Shown piece by piece: positions 34,816 through 42,122 of a DNA stretch of 64,000 bases. Made by a program: the position numbers and the translations under genes. This stretch comes from Albibacterium bauzanense (GTDB lineage Bacteria; Bacteroidota; Bacteroidia; Sphingobacteriales; Sphingobacteriaceae): positions 558,001 through 622,000 of the forward strand of contig NZ_SMGO01000002.1 in NCBI RefSeq assembly GCF_004339765.1. The letters are read 5' to 3'. Under the pieces are notes generated by a model, which had not been told where the DNA came from, searched no databases, and worked only from the letters and a program-made list of their open reading frames with translations. Every line of letters begins with the position of its first letter. Positions within the stretch are counted from its first letter, which is position 1.

Positions 34816-34886
34816 ATGCTCTAAAACCAGACTTTCATTTCAGCACTACGCAGGTTAAAGCAGTAAAAGGCATATAATTCATGCTC

Positions 34887-34910
34887 TTGTTGTACCCATT
34901 GTTGTACCCA
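34887..34910. repeat. Tandem 12-mer, two perfect copies
   Basis: TTGTTGTACCCA occurs twice head to tail. The sequence lies 110 bases after the tRNA-Glu gene. Confidence 0.85.
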
Positions 34911-35008
34911 ACATTAACTCTATCTTCAACCTAATTCTAGAATTAATGGCAACTACACGAGTAACGAACTCAGTTAAGCAAACGAAAGGAAGACAATACA
35001 AAACTAAG

Positions 35009-35054
35009 TTTGCACGTTTGCAAATCCTTATATAAGGATTTGCAAACGTGCAAA
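35009..35054. repeat. Perfect 46-bp palindrome
   Basis: Both arms of 23 bases are exact reverse complements with no spacer. The left arm starts TTTGCACGTTTGCAAATCC and the centre is TTATATAA. It can form a cruciform or a long RNA hairpin. The following base context (GACCCA) has no T-run, so it is not a standard terminator. Confidence 0.95.
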
Positions 35055-35345
35055 GACCCATAATTATCCTTTCTCAATAATTTCTAATTGATCATAATTC
35101 AATCTATTAGTTTTTTAGGATTCTCTCTTTTTATTAAAGGTCAATAATAAGCTGAATTAGAATGAGGCAAAATTAGAAAGATTCCAAGTTTAAATTAACG
35201 ATTCTAATATTCCAAAGGATAGGAATAAGTAAAATATTAATGGATGATCTGTTAATCAGTAGTTATAAGAGTTAACATAAAATACTCTATATTCGTTAAT
35301 GTGTAAAGTCTTAGTTAATTAGATTAACCACTAAAAATTATTATT

Positions 35346-35390
35346 ATGAATGAACTTGATCTGATAAAAAGAATCAAGAATTGGTTATAG
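35346..35390 (+). CDS. Possible 14-residue peptide
   Basis: ATG behind the AT-rich leader AAAATTATTATT, typical for start sites here, encodes MNELDLIKRIKNWL, an amphipathic helix. It could be a tiny peptide, a leader, or the broken start of a lost gene; chance is also possible at this length. Confidence 0.2.
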   Translation: MNELDLIKRIKNWL

Positions 35391-35432
35391 TAGCATTTAT
35401 ATTTGAATTTTATTAAATCAACTTTTTGAATT

Positions 35433-35996
35433 ATGGCAAATTATGAATTTGTTACTTTAGTATTTTCAGGAATTGTAGCATTATCTACAGTTGTATATTC
35501 TATTTTAACTTGGAAACTTGTAAAAGAAAGCCGTTTAACAAGAGAATTTCAAAACACACCTGATATCAGCATATATTTTAAACGTGCTGAAGCAGATGTA
35601 TCATTCATATATATAGTATTTGAGAACACTGGGTCGGGTTTTGCCAAGAATGTTCGATTCGAAATTATAAAAAATTTCGGATTCTATGACAACAAGCTAT
35701 TTGACTTGGCGTTAAAAGGTATTATTTTAAATGGGAAAGAAAACTTTTATTCTAAACAGAGATTTGAATACTTTTTTACTGATCTATCACAGGAACATCA
35801 GGCGAAGATTAAAGATAACATAACTTTAAAAATTAACTATAGTAATATTTATGGAAAGAGATATGAAAGGAAAATAAATCTTGAGCTAAAAGAATTACTA
35901 GGAGTAAGTATTACTAACCCACCTACTAATTATGCTGGGAGAATTGCATACGAATTAAAAGAAATTAAAAACATTCTTAAAAATAATAAAAACTAA
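35433..35996 (+). CDS. Membrane-anchored hypothetical protein
   Basis: A 187-residue protein with one N-terminal membrane helix (VTLVFSGIVALSTVVYSILT) followed by a short basic stretch and a cytoplasmic beta-rich domain (ISIYFKRAEADVSFIYIVFE, then NTGSGFAKNVRFEI). The pattern resembles scattered single-helix hypotheticals often found in accessory regions. I do not recognise a function. It is very A-rich in codon choice compared with the housekeeping genes here, and has no operon partner, which fits acquisition by transfer; inference only. Confidence 0.7.
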   Translation: MANYEFVTLVFSGIVALSTVVYSILTWKLVKESRLTREFQNTPDISIYFKRAEADVSFIYIVFENTGSGFAKNVRFEIIKNFGFYDNKLFDLALKGIILNGKENFYSKQRFEYFFTDLSQEHQAKIKDNITLKINYSNIYGKRYERKINLELKELLGVSITNPPTNYAGRIAYELKEIKNILKNNKN

Positions 35997-36020
35997 AATT
36001 TGCATCCACACTTAATTTCC

Positions 36021-36128
36021 TTACCTGGCACACGAAAACAAATAATGCAACCCAACCAGCAAGCCAAGAAAAGTTATTCCTCCTCCTGAAATAACCCCAT
36101 CACAAATTTTCTTCGCTTCTAACTCCAA
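36021..36128 (-). CDS. Possible small membrane peptide (35 residues, TTG start)
   Basis: The minus-strand frame encodes a charged start (MELEAKKICDGV) and then a hydrophobic segment (GGGITFLGLLVGLHYLF) ending in SCAR. There is no ATG, and a stop codon lies two codons before the TTG. It may be a small membrane protein or the remnant of a larger gene. Confidence 0.2.
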   Translation of the reverse strand: MELEAKKICDGVISGGGITFLGLLVGLHYLFSCAR

Positions 36129-36354
36129 CTGAGTTTATTAATAATATGACTAATATTCCCAGAAAATACCTCCAGTACAGAGTGTCGATTAAAGACCATC
36201 AATTGAATATGGTTAATTGCAGCACTTGTGGTAGATAAACGTAAATTTTGGGTAGGAACTTAATGCATAGGATAAATTCTGTGTAAAGGCAACAAAAGTT
36301 TTAAAGGATAAAGAATGAGAATGAGCTTCTAAGTTTTATAAAAGTGATCGACAT

Positions 36355-36362
36355 TACGTTTG
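36355..36362 (+). promoter_or_regulatory. Possible -7 element of the SDR gene
   Basis: TACGTTTG matches TAnnTTTG, 84 bases before the SDR start codon. No -33 TTG at the right distance. Confidence 0.35.
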
Positions 36363-36446
36363 TAAGTGACTTGAAGCAAATCAAGCTCTTCACTAAAGCT
36401 TTACCTTCGTTGTAGTTATAGATAAAGTACATTTAAATTATACATT

Positions 36447-37208
36447 ATGAAAAGATTAGAAAATAAAATTGCTTTAATAACTGGAGGTGCTGGTAGTATT
36501 GGTAGACAGACTGCTAAGGTGTTTCTAGAAGAAGGAGCCAAGGTGTTTTTGGTGGATCTAAACGAAGATGATTTAAAAAAGACGGTAAAAGAGTTGGGTG
36601 AAGAAAATGTTCAATATTGCGTTGCTGATGTCTGTAAATCTAGTGATGTTCAGAAATATGTGGATGAAGCAGTAAAGGCTTATGGAAAGATCGACATCTT
36701 CTTTAACAATGCGGGGATAGAAGGTGTAGTGAAACCTATTGAGGATTATCCGGAAGATATGTTTGACAAGGTAATCGCTGTAAACGTAAAAGGAGTTTGG
36801 TTAGGTGCTAAATATGCTTTACCACAAATGAATGATGGTGCAAGCATGATTATAACCTCATCGGTTGCAGGTTTGAATGGTAGTCCAAATGTAAGTGCTT
36901 ATATTACTAGTAAACATGCCGTTGTAGGAATAATGAGGGCAACAGCTGTAGAGGCTGCACCTAGAAAGATACGAGTAAACTCGGTACACCCTTCTCCTGT
37001 TGATAATAGAATGATGCGTTCTTTGGAAGAGGGTTTTGCGCCAGGAGCGGCTGCGGAAGCTAAGAAAGAGCTAGAGAAAACAATTCCTTTAGGTCGCTAT
37101 GCTACGGCGGATGAAATAACGAAAGCAGTTTTGTTTTTGGCGAGCGACGATAGTCAGTTCGTAACTGGAACCACTGTTGTTGTGGATGGAGGATTGAGCG
37201 TTCAATAG
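36447..37208 (+). CDS. SDR family oxidoreductase
   Basis: A 253-residue classical short-chain dehydrogenase. The cofactor motif is TGGAGSIGRQ, with NNAG as FNNAGIEG, the catalytic Ser in TSSVAGLNG, and YxxxK as YITSKHAVVG. VDLNEDD after the second strand suggests NAD preference. The C-terminus VVVDGGLSVQ is typical of the glucose/3-oxoacyl reductase group. It is monocistronic, flanked by a promoter-like element and a terminator. Substrate unknown. Confidence 0.92.
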   Translation: MKRLENKIALITGGAGSIGRQTAKVFLEEGAKVFLVDLNEDDLKKTVKELGEENVQYCVADVCKSSDVQKYVDEAVKAYGKIDIFFNNAGIEGVVKPIEDYPEDMFDKVIAVNVKGVWLGAKYALPQMNDGASMIITSSVAGLNGSPNVSAYITSKHAVVGIMRATAVEAAPRKIRVNSVHPSPVDNRMMRSLEEGFAPGAAAEAKKELEKTIPLGRYATADEITKAVLFLASDDSQFVTGTTVVVDGGLSVQ

Positions 37209-37214
37209 ATAATA

Positions 37215-37234
37215 AGGCTGTAAGCCTCGTTTTT
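37215..37234 (+). terminator. Terminator of the SDR gene
   Basis: AGGCT-GTA-AGCCT followed by CGTTTTT, 7 bases after the stop codon. Confidence 0.55.
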
Positions 37235-37274
37235 AATGGGCTAAAGACAGAAAAGTTAAACTATATATTCATTT

Positions 37275-37314
37275 ATTCAAAGGGGCGGTATTTCATTGGT
37301 TCGCCTCTTTGAAT
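37275..37314. other. Long stem-loop after the SDR gene
   Basis: ATTCAAAGGGGCG (37275-37287) pairs with CGCCTCTTTGAAT (37302-37314) over 13 bp, with one G-T pair. No T-run follows, so its role as a second terminator is uncertain. Confidence 0.5.
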
Positions 37315-37613
37315 TCCCTACTGCTATCGACTTACATCTCAAGTCAAATTGAAATATACATTTCTTTTCGTATGTAAAAAGCGGCCCAATCCAAATAGCG
37401 AAATGCTAATTCTCTTGTTATGGTAAAGTACCAGTGCATTTTGAGATGATTTGGCTGCAGAGTAATATCCACTGGAAAACTGCGTAGATAAAGACTTATC
37501 GACATTTGTTTTAGCACCGGCAAGTCGTATATTGTATTCTTCAAATTAAGAGAAATGAACGGAATGATATAATATTCAGAAGAGATTACTTGTTAAGTGT
37601 AACGAAGAACATA

Positions 37614-40109
37614 ATGAATAAAACTTTCGATTTTCAGGGCTTGTCTAATGAAGAGGTTCTTCTAGCAAGAGAAAAGTTTGGCCAAAACCAATTAGTTTTT
37701 AAAAAAGAAAATAGATTTATTGATGCTATAAAAAGCCTCTTGAAAGAGCCCATGATTGCCTTATTGTTGGTCGCTTCGCTTATTTATTTTATAAGTGGGG
37801 AATACAATGACGCTATTTTTCTTGCAGTAGCTATCATATTGGTTGGTACAATTTCTTTATATCAGGATTCAAGAAGCCGAAATGCCCTGGAGAAACTGAA
37901 AGATATATCTCAACCACATTGTAAAGTCATACGCAACGGCCAGGCCCAAGAAATTAAGAGCGATGAATTGGTCATATGTGATTATTTAATAGTCGAAGAG
38001 GGGACATTAATTTCTGCAGATTGCTCAATCGTATATTCTAATGACTTTTCGGTAAATGAATCCATCCTTACTGGAGAATCGTTACCTGTCATTAAAGATA
38101 AAACAAAAGAAGATAATACTATATATCGCGGAACGAGTGTGGCTACCGGTATGGCTATTGGTAAAATTACTGCCATTGGAAATAATACTAAATTAGGAAA
38201 GATTGGGAAGAGCTTAGAGAATATAAAAGAAGAAAAAACACCGTTAGAACAGCAGATTAGTAGTTTCGTTAAAAAAATGGTTTTCGTAGGTGCCATTGTG
38301 TTTTTGATTGTATGGGGCATAAATTATTTTCGTTCTTTTGATTGGTTAGATAGTTTGTTAAAAGCATTAACGCTTGCCATGAGTATTCTCCCTGAAGAGA
38401 TTCCTGTTGCGTTTACAGTATTTATGGCCTTAGGTGCTTGGCGATTGATGAAAATGGGGGTTGTTGTTAAGCAGATGAAAACGGTTGAAACCCTGGGTAG
38501 TGCAACAGTAATTTGTACCGATAAAACAGGAACCATTACCGAGAATAAAATGAGTCTGGCTAGGATTTTTGCATTGCAATCGACCAAAATATCAACTCTT
38601 GAAAACAATATCAATGAAGATGAAAAACACCTAATTAGTATAGCGATGTGGGCGAGTGAACCCATTCCATTTGATCCTATGGAAATAGCATTGCATGATG
38701 CTTATACCAAAACCATAGAGATAGATGAACGTCTGGATTTTAAAATGATTCATGAGTATCCATTAGGAGGAAAGCCTCCTATGATGACTCACATCTTCGA
38801 AAATAAAGAAGGAAAGAGAATCTTAGCGGCTAAAGGTGCACCCGAAGCCATCATAGCGGTGTCCAGCTTGTCTGTCTCAGAAAAGGAGCAAATAGAAAAT
38901 GCTATTATAACCTTGGCTGAAAGTGGTTTTCGGGTATTGGCTGTGGGTGAAGCCCAATTCGATGGTGATATGTTTTTAATTGAACAACAAGCCTATAATT
39001 TTAAACTCCTAGGCATCGTAGCTTTTTATGATCCTCCCAAAAAAAATATTAGAGAGGTTTTAAAAGGGTTTTATGGAGCAGGAATGGATGTAAAAATTGT
39101 CACTGGAGATAATGCTGCTACCACATCAGCCATTGCTAAACAAATAGATTTCAGAGGTTGTGAAGCTAGTATGAGCGGTGATGAGTTGATGAAACTCAAC
39201 GATATTGAATTACAAGAAAAAGTAATGGATATCCAGATCTTTACTCGAATGTTTCCTGAAGCAAAACTAAGAATAATCAATGCGTTAAAGGCGAATAATC
39301 AAATTGTAGCGATGGTAGGTGATGGTGTAAATGACGGTCCGGCTCTTAAATCAGCACATATTGGTATTGCTATGGGTAAAAAGGGTACTGAAATTGCCAA
39401 ACAGGCAGCGTCTTTAATTCTTTTGGAAGATGATCTTGCCAAGATGGTCGATGCAGTCGGGATGGGAAGAAAAATCTATACCAATCTAAAGAAAGCCATT
39501 CAATATATCATATCCATTCATATTCCGATTATCCTCACGGTTTTTATTCCTTTGGCATTGGGTTGGGTTTATCCCAATATTTTTTCACCTATTCATATTA
39601 TTTTTCTAGAGTTGATTATGGGGCCAACTTGTTCCATAATTTACGAGAACGAACCAATGGAGAAAAATATTATGGAAGCTAAGCCAAGACCCTTTACATC
39701 TACCTTTTTTAATTCTAGTGAGTTGATTACGAGTGTGATACAGGGCTTGATGATTACCGTTGGAATTTTATTTACTTATCAATTAGCAGTTAACCAAGGT
39801 TTTGACGAATCTGTGGTAAGAACCATGGCATTTTCTGTTTTAATTTCTGCCAATATTTTTTTAACGCTTATTAATAGATCGTTCTATTATTCGATACTGA
39901 CCACATCCCTCTATAGGAATAATTTAGTATATATGATTATTGGAATAACTATACTGGCTGTAGGCATCATGATTTATTCGAGTGCAACAGCAAATTTTTT
40001 TGGTTTTGAGTCATTAAACTATAAACAGTTAGGTATTAGTATAAGTATTGGTTTTTTATCTGTTATTTGGTACGAATTAGTGAAGTTGGCGAAGCGCAGA
40101 AGATTTTGA
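37614..40109 (+). CDS. P2-type cation-transporting ATPase (Ca2+-ATPase-like)
   Basis: A P-type ATPase of 831 residues. The cation_ATPase_N segment is FDFQGLSNEEVLLAREKFGQ, the actuator motif is ILTGESLPV, the phosphorylation site [12 protein letters not shown], and the hinge GDGVNDGPALK. There is an intramembrane PEEIPVAF and a C-terminal membrane domain of six helices. It belongs to the P2 group (Ca2+, Na+/K+ or H+/Mg2+ pumps) and lacks the CPC motif of metal pumps. A frame starting with TTG at 37590 would add eight residues; ATG at 37614 is preferred. The ion transported cannot be decided by eye. Confidence 0.92.
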   Translation: MNKTFDFQGLSNEEVLLAREKFGQNQLVFKKENRFIDAIKSLLKEPMIALLLVASLIYFISGEYNDAIFLAVAIILVGTISLYQDSRSRNALEKLKDISQPHCKVIRNGQAQEIKSDELVICDYLIVEEGTLISADCSIVYSNDFSVNESILTGESLPVIKDKTKEDNTIYRGTSVATGMAIGKITAIGNNTKLGKIGKSLENIKEEKTPLEQQISSFVKKMVFVGAIVFLIVWGINYFRSFDWLDSLLKALTLAMSILPEEIPVAFTVFMALGAWRLMKMGVVVKQMKTVETLGSATVICTDKTGTITENKMSLARIFALQSTKISTLENNINEDEKHLISIAMWASEPIPFDPMEIALHDAYTKTIEIDERLDFKMIHEYPLGGKPPMMTHIFENKEGKRILAAKGAPEAIIAVSSLSVSEKEQIENAIITLAESGFRVLAVGEAQFDGDMFLIEQQAYNFKLLGIVAFYDPPKKNIREVLKGFYGAGMDVKIVTGDNAATTSAIAKQIDFRGCEASMSGDELMKLNDIELQEKVMDIQIFTRMFPEAKLRIINALKANNQIVAMVGDGVNDGPALKSAHIGIAMGKKGTEIAKQAASLILLEDDLAKMVDAVGMGRKIYTNLKKAIQYIISIHIPIILTVFIPLALGWVYPNIFSPIHIIFLELIMGPTCSIIYENEPMEKNIMEAKPRPFTSTFFNSSELITSVIQGLMITVGILFTYQLAVNQGFDESVVRTMAFSVLISANIFLTLINRSFYYSILTTSLYRNNLVYMIIGITILAVGIMIYSSATANFFGFESLNYKQLGISISIGFLSVIWYELVKLAKRRRF

Positions 40110-40130
40110 ATGAAGGGCTAGTTCATCGTA

Positions 40131-40736
40131 TCAGAACTTTAATCGAACACCTATCCCAAGCTGAAAAATATCAGATAATGATAGAGACGAAGTATTTTGA
40201 AGATAATTAACAATATAGAAATCGTTGGTATTGAATTCTGTATATAAGCCTATTTTATTAATACCCAAACCATCCCATGATTCTGGTATAGAAAGTTCAA
40301 TTTCGTTGGAAAACGATAGATGCGGTCTTAACGCCGGTGACCAATAATAATAACCTCTCGGGTATTCACTTGAGTGAAATTTGTAAGCCAGGTCTTCTTG
40401 AAAAGTATAACTAAGAAAGAAACCTGGATTAAAAGGATATAGTTTTGCCCAATCGCTCAATTTTATTTCAAACGGTTTATAAGCCAATTTTACTGTTACA
40501 GCATGAAGTTCTCCTCCTTTAAAAGCAGGCACATAACCATAATTGAAGTCTAAATATCCTTTTTTATTCTTGAAGATTTCATACCCGGCACCTACGCTGA
40601 AGTATCCAATACTGCCTGCATGTTGCACTATGCCTGCATCAGGAATTAAGAATTTTAGTTTTTGTGCAAAAGTTTTCGCTGTTCCTAAAAAGAGAAACAG
40701 GATGATAAATGATACTTTAAAAAGAAATTTGTTCAA
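40131..40736 (-). CDS. Exported beta-rich hypothetical protein (probable small outer-membrane barrel)
   Basis: A 201-residue protein with a signal peptide (MNKFLFKVSFIILFLFLGTA, cleaved near FAQ). The mature sequence is full of alternating aromatic/polar strands (GYLDFNYGYVPAF, PGFFLSYTFQEDLAYKFH) and ends in FQLGIGVRLKF, a C-terminal Phe as in outer-membrane barrels. No family recognised. Its start overlaps the upstream lipoprotein phosphoesterase gene by 20 bases, so they form a pair. Confidence 0.72.
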   Translation of the reverse strand: MNKFLFKVSFIILFLFLGTAKTFAQKLKFLIPDAGIVQHAGSIGYFSVGAGYEIFKNKKGYLDFNYGYVPAFKGGELHAVTVKLAYKPFEIKLSDWAKLYPFNPGFFLSYTFQEDLAYKFHSSEYPRGYYYWSPALRPHLSFSNEIELSIPESWDGLGINKIGLYTEFNTNDFYIVNYLQNTSSLSLSDIFQLGIGVRLKF

Positions 40737-41514
40737 AACTTAATTTAGTATTTATAATCTCCGCCAATAAGAACTCACGCTTTCCCATAGCACTTGTAAT
40801 TACATAAGGGATATTGGAGTTATCTAATTTGAACTCTTCGAAATTATGAGTGTGTCCATGAAAGGAAATAAGAAAACCCGGAGTCTCATCAAAAGCAGCT
40901 GCATAGTCTTTTACAAGCTTTTCATCAAAGTCGTCAGAAATAGGAGGCACATGAGAAATTGCTACATAATTACTTATTCCAACTTCAGGCTGCAGCTGTT
41001 TTCTAAGCCACGGTATATTTGGTACATTGCCACTAAACTGATATTCTCTGCTATTTGTATCATGGCAAATAAACTTTACTCCTCCGTAATTAAAAGAATA
41101 ATTGAGCTCACCATACATTCGTTTAAAAACATCTCTTCCTCGCATGGTCAGATCATGATTTCCTATAACAGTTACGTATGGAACCGTTAGATTATTCAGT
41201 TCCCGGGCTAACCATTGCATTTCTTTTAAAGTACCAAACTCGGTAACGTCCCCGGCCACAATAACAAAGTCTACTTCTGGTATGGAGTTAACTTTTCTAT
41301 AAAATTTAATGGTTTCATCGTATGATCTTTGGGTGTCGCCAGTTACAATAAACCGTACAGTATCATCCTGGCTGCCATCACCTAATCTTTCCAAATTACT
41401 TGCATTTATATTTTTATAAGAGTCTTTATCAAGTATTTGACTGGGGCTGTATTCGAGATTTTTACAACTGAAAATGCTTATACAGAAAAACAGTAATAAA
41501 TAAGAAGCTTTCAT
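40717..41514 (-). CDS. Lipoprotein metallophosphoesterase
   Basis: A calcineurin-like phosphoesterase of 265 residues. I start at 41514 (MKASYLLLFFCISIFSCKN), giving a lipoprotein signal with the lipobox Cys in IFSC; the longer frame adds seven residues. The metal-binding motifs are in order: VTGDTQRSY, VAGDVTEFG, VIGNHDL, ISHVPP and FHGHTHNF. The first motif has DTQ where DxH is usual. Anchored to a membrane facing the periplasm or surface. Cotranscribed with the small barrel-like protein. Substrate unknown. Confidence 0.85.
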   Translation of the reverse strand: MKASYLLLFFCISIFSCKNLEYSPSQILDKDSYKNINASNLERLGDGSQDDTVRFIVTGDTQRSYDETIKFYRKVNSIPEVDFVIVAGDVTEFGTLKEMQWLARELNNLTVPYVTVIGNHDLTMRGRDVFKRMYGELNYSFNYGGVKFICHDTNSREYQFSGNVPNIPWLRKQLQPEVGISNYVAISHVPPISDDFDEKLVKDYAAAFDETPGFLISFHGHTHNFEEFKLDNSNIPYVITSAMGKREFLLAEIINTKLSFEQISF

Positions 41515-41687
41515 TATTACAAAAATCGCTATCAATTACCTCTTAAAAAAGGTTGGATCTTCGTCTAAACTGGTCAAATCATCTGATTAAAAATTATTGA
41601 CATAGAGATGATTTTTTATTAACCAATTAAAGCGGCTTATGTACTTTTTCTTGTTTTCAGAAAAAATTATAAAAAATATTTTGCACT

Positions 41688-41703
41688 TACGAATAGTTTC
41701 GTA
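41688..41703 (+). promoter_or_regulatory. Operator 1 of the BlaI-like repressor
   Basis: TACGAA-TAGT-TTCGTA, 6-bp arms around 4 bases, 43 bases before the blaI-like start. Confidence 0.6.
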
Positions 41704-41711
41704 CATTAGTA

Positions 41712-41727
41712 TACGAATTGATTCGTA
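41712..41727 (+). promoter_or_regulatory. Operator 2 of the BlaI-like repressor
   Basis: TACGAAT-TG-ATTCGTA is a perfect palindrome sharing its arms with operator 1, centre-to-centre distance 24 bp. Two equal sites just before a BlaI/MecI-type gene are the classical autoregulation layout. Confidence 0.65.
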
Positions 41728-41746
41728 CATATGAATGACATAAATA

Positions 41747-42121
41747 ATGATTGAGAAAAAACCCACTGAAAGTGAAATGGAGATTCTTCAAATATTATGG
41801 AGGATGGGATCTTGTACTGTTCGGAGTGTACATGAGGAATTGATAAAAAATAAGGAATCTGGATATACTACGACATTAAAGTTAATGCAGATTATGCACG
41901 AAAAAGGCTTAGTAGACCGAGATACTTCCAGTAAATCCCATGTATATAGTGCGATGATCAATCAAGATAAAATAGAAAAGCAATTGGTTGGAAAAATGAT
42001 TGATGATATTTTTAGTGGATCAGCATCTCGCTTGGTAATGCAAGCTTTAGGGAATCAGCAAGCCAGCGAACAAGAGATTGAGGAAATTAAAAGGTATTTA
42101 GATAGTTTAAAATTGAAATAA
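41747..42121 (+). CDS. BlaI/MecI/CopY family transcriptional repressor
   Basis: A 124-residue winged-helix repressor. The N-terminus KPTESEMEILQILWRMGSCT is the family signature, followed by the recognition helix region TTTLKLMQIMHEKGLVDRD and a C-terminal dimerisation helix bundle. In the BlaI/MecI systems the repressor is cleaved after signalling by the membrane protease encoded next door. Two palindromes precede the gene, and the BlaR-like gene follows after one base. Confidence 0.93.
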   Translation: MIEKKPTESEMEILQILWRMGSCTVRSVHEELIKNKESGYTTTLKLMQIMHEKGLVDRDTSSKSHVYSAMINQDKIEKQLVGKMIDDIFSGSASRLVMQALGNQQASEQEIEEIKRYLDSLKLK

Positions 42122-42122
42122 G

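Larger units (their letters stand above)
34816..35432. other. Gene-poor patch beside tRNA-Glu
   Basis: No sizeable coding region. Contents in order: a tandem 12-mer (34887-34910); a 29-codon plus-strand frame from 34948 (starts MATTRVTNSVKQ) that runs into a palindrome; the 46-bp palindrome (35009-35054); a 14-codon frame at 35346. The tRNA side and the palindrome suggest a relic of an integrated element, but no integrase gene and no second copy of the tRNA 3' end were seen nearby. Confidence 0.5.
35997..36446. other. Gene-poor stretch of 450 bases
   Basis: No secure gene. A small minus-strand frame (36021-36128) and a TAnnTTTG element (36355-36362) are listed separately. The rest shows no repeats or recognisable sites. 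Confidence 0.5.
37209..37613. other. Intergenic region with two stem-loops
   Basis: Contains the SDR terminator and a long hairpin (both listed). Minus-strand frames around 37344-37544 are open but have no plausible start or recognisable sequence, and are left out. Confidence 0.5.

Noticed and set aside
34879-35061. 60-codon minus-strand frame over the palindrome
   Set aside because: The sequence is explained by the tandem 12-mer and the palindrome; it has no protein-like pattern.
37344-37544. Minus-strand frame of 66 codons and an alternative frame of about 68 codons in the same place
   Set aside because: One has no recognisable features, the other has no start codon and a stop codon directly ahead. 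Possible gene remnant, but not supportable.
34816-37600. A complete integrated element with att repeats at tRNA-Glu
   Set aside because: I looked for a second copy of the tRNA 3' end (GATTCCCCTACGGGCT) and for an integrase downstream and saw neither. Only weak hints of a relic remain.
40131-41535. Phosphate-starvation or toxin-antitoxin pair
   Set aside because: The phosphoesterase plus barrel-like protein overlap suggests a pair, but nothing in either sequence points to these functions.
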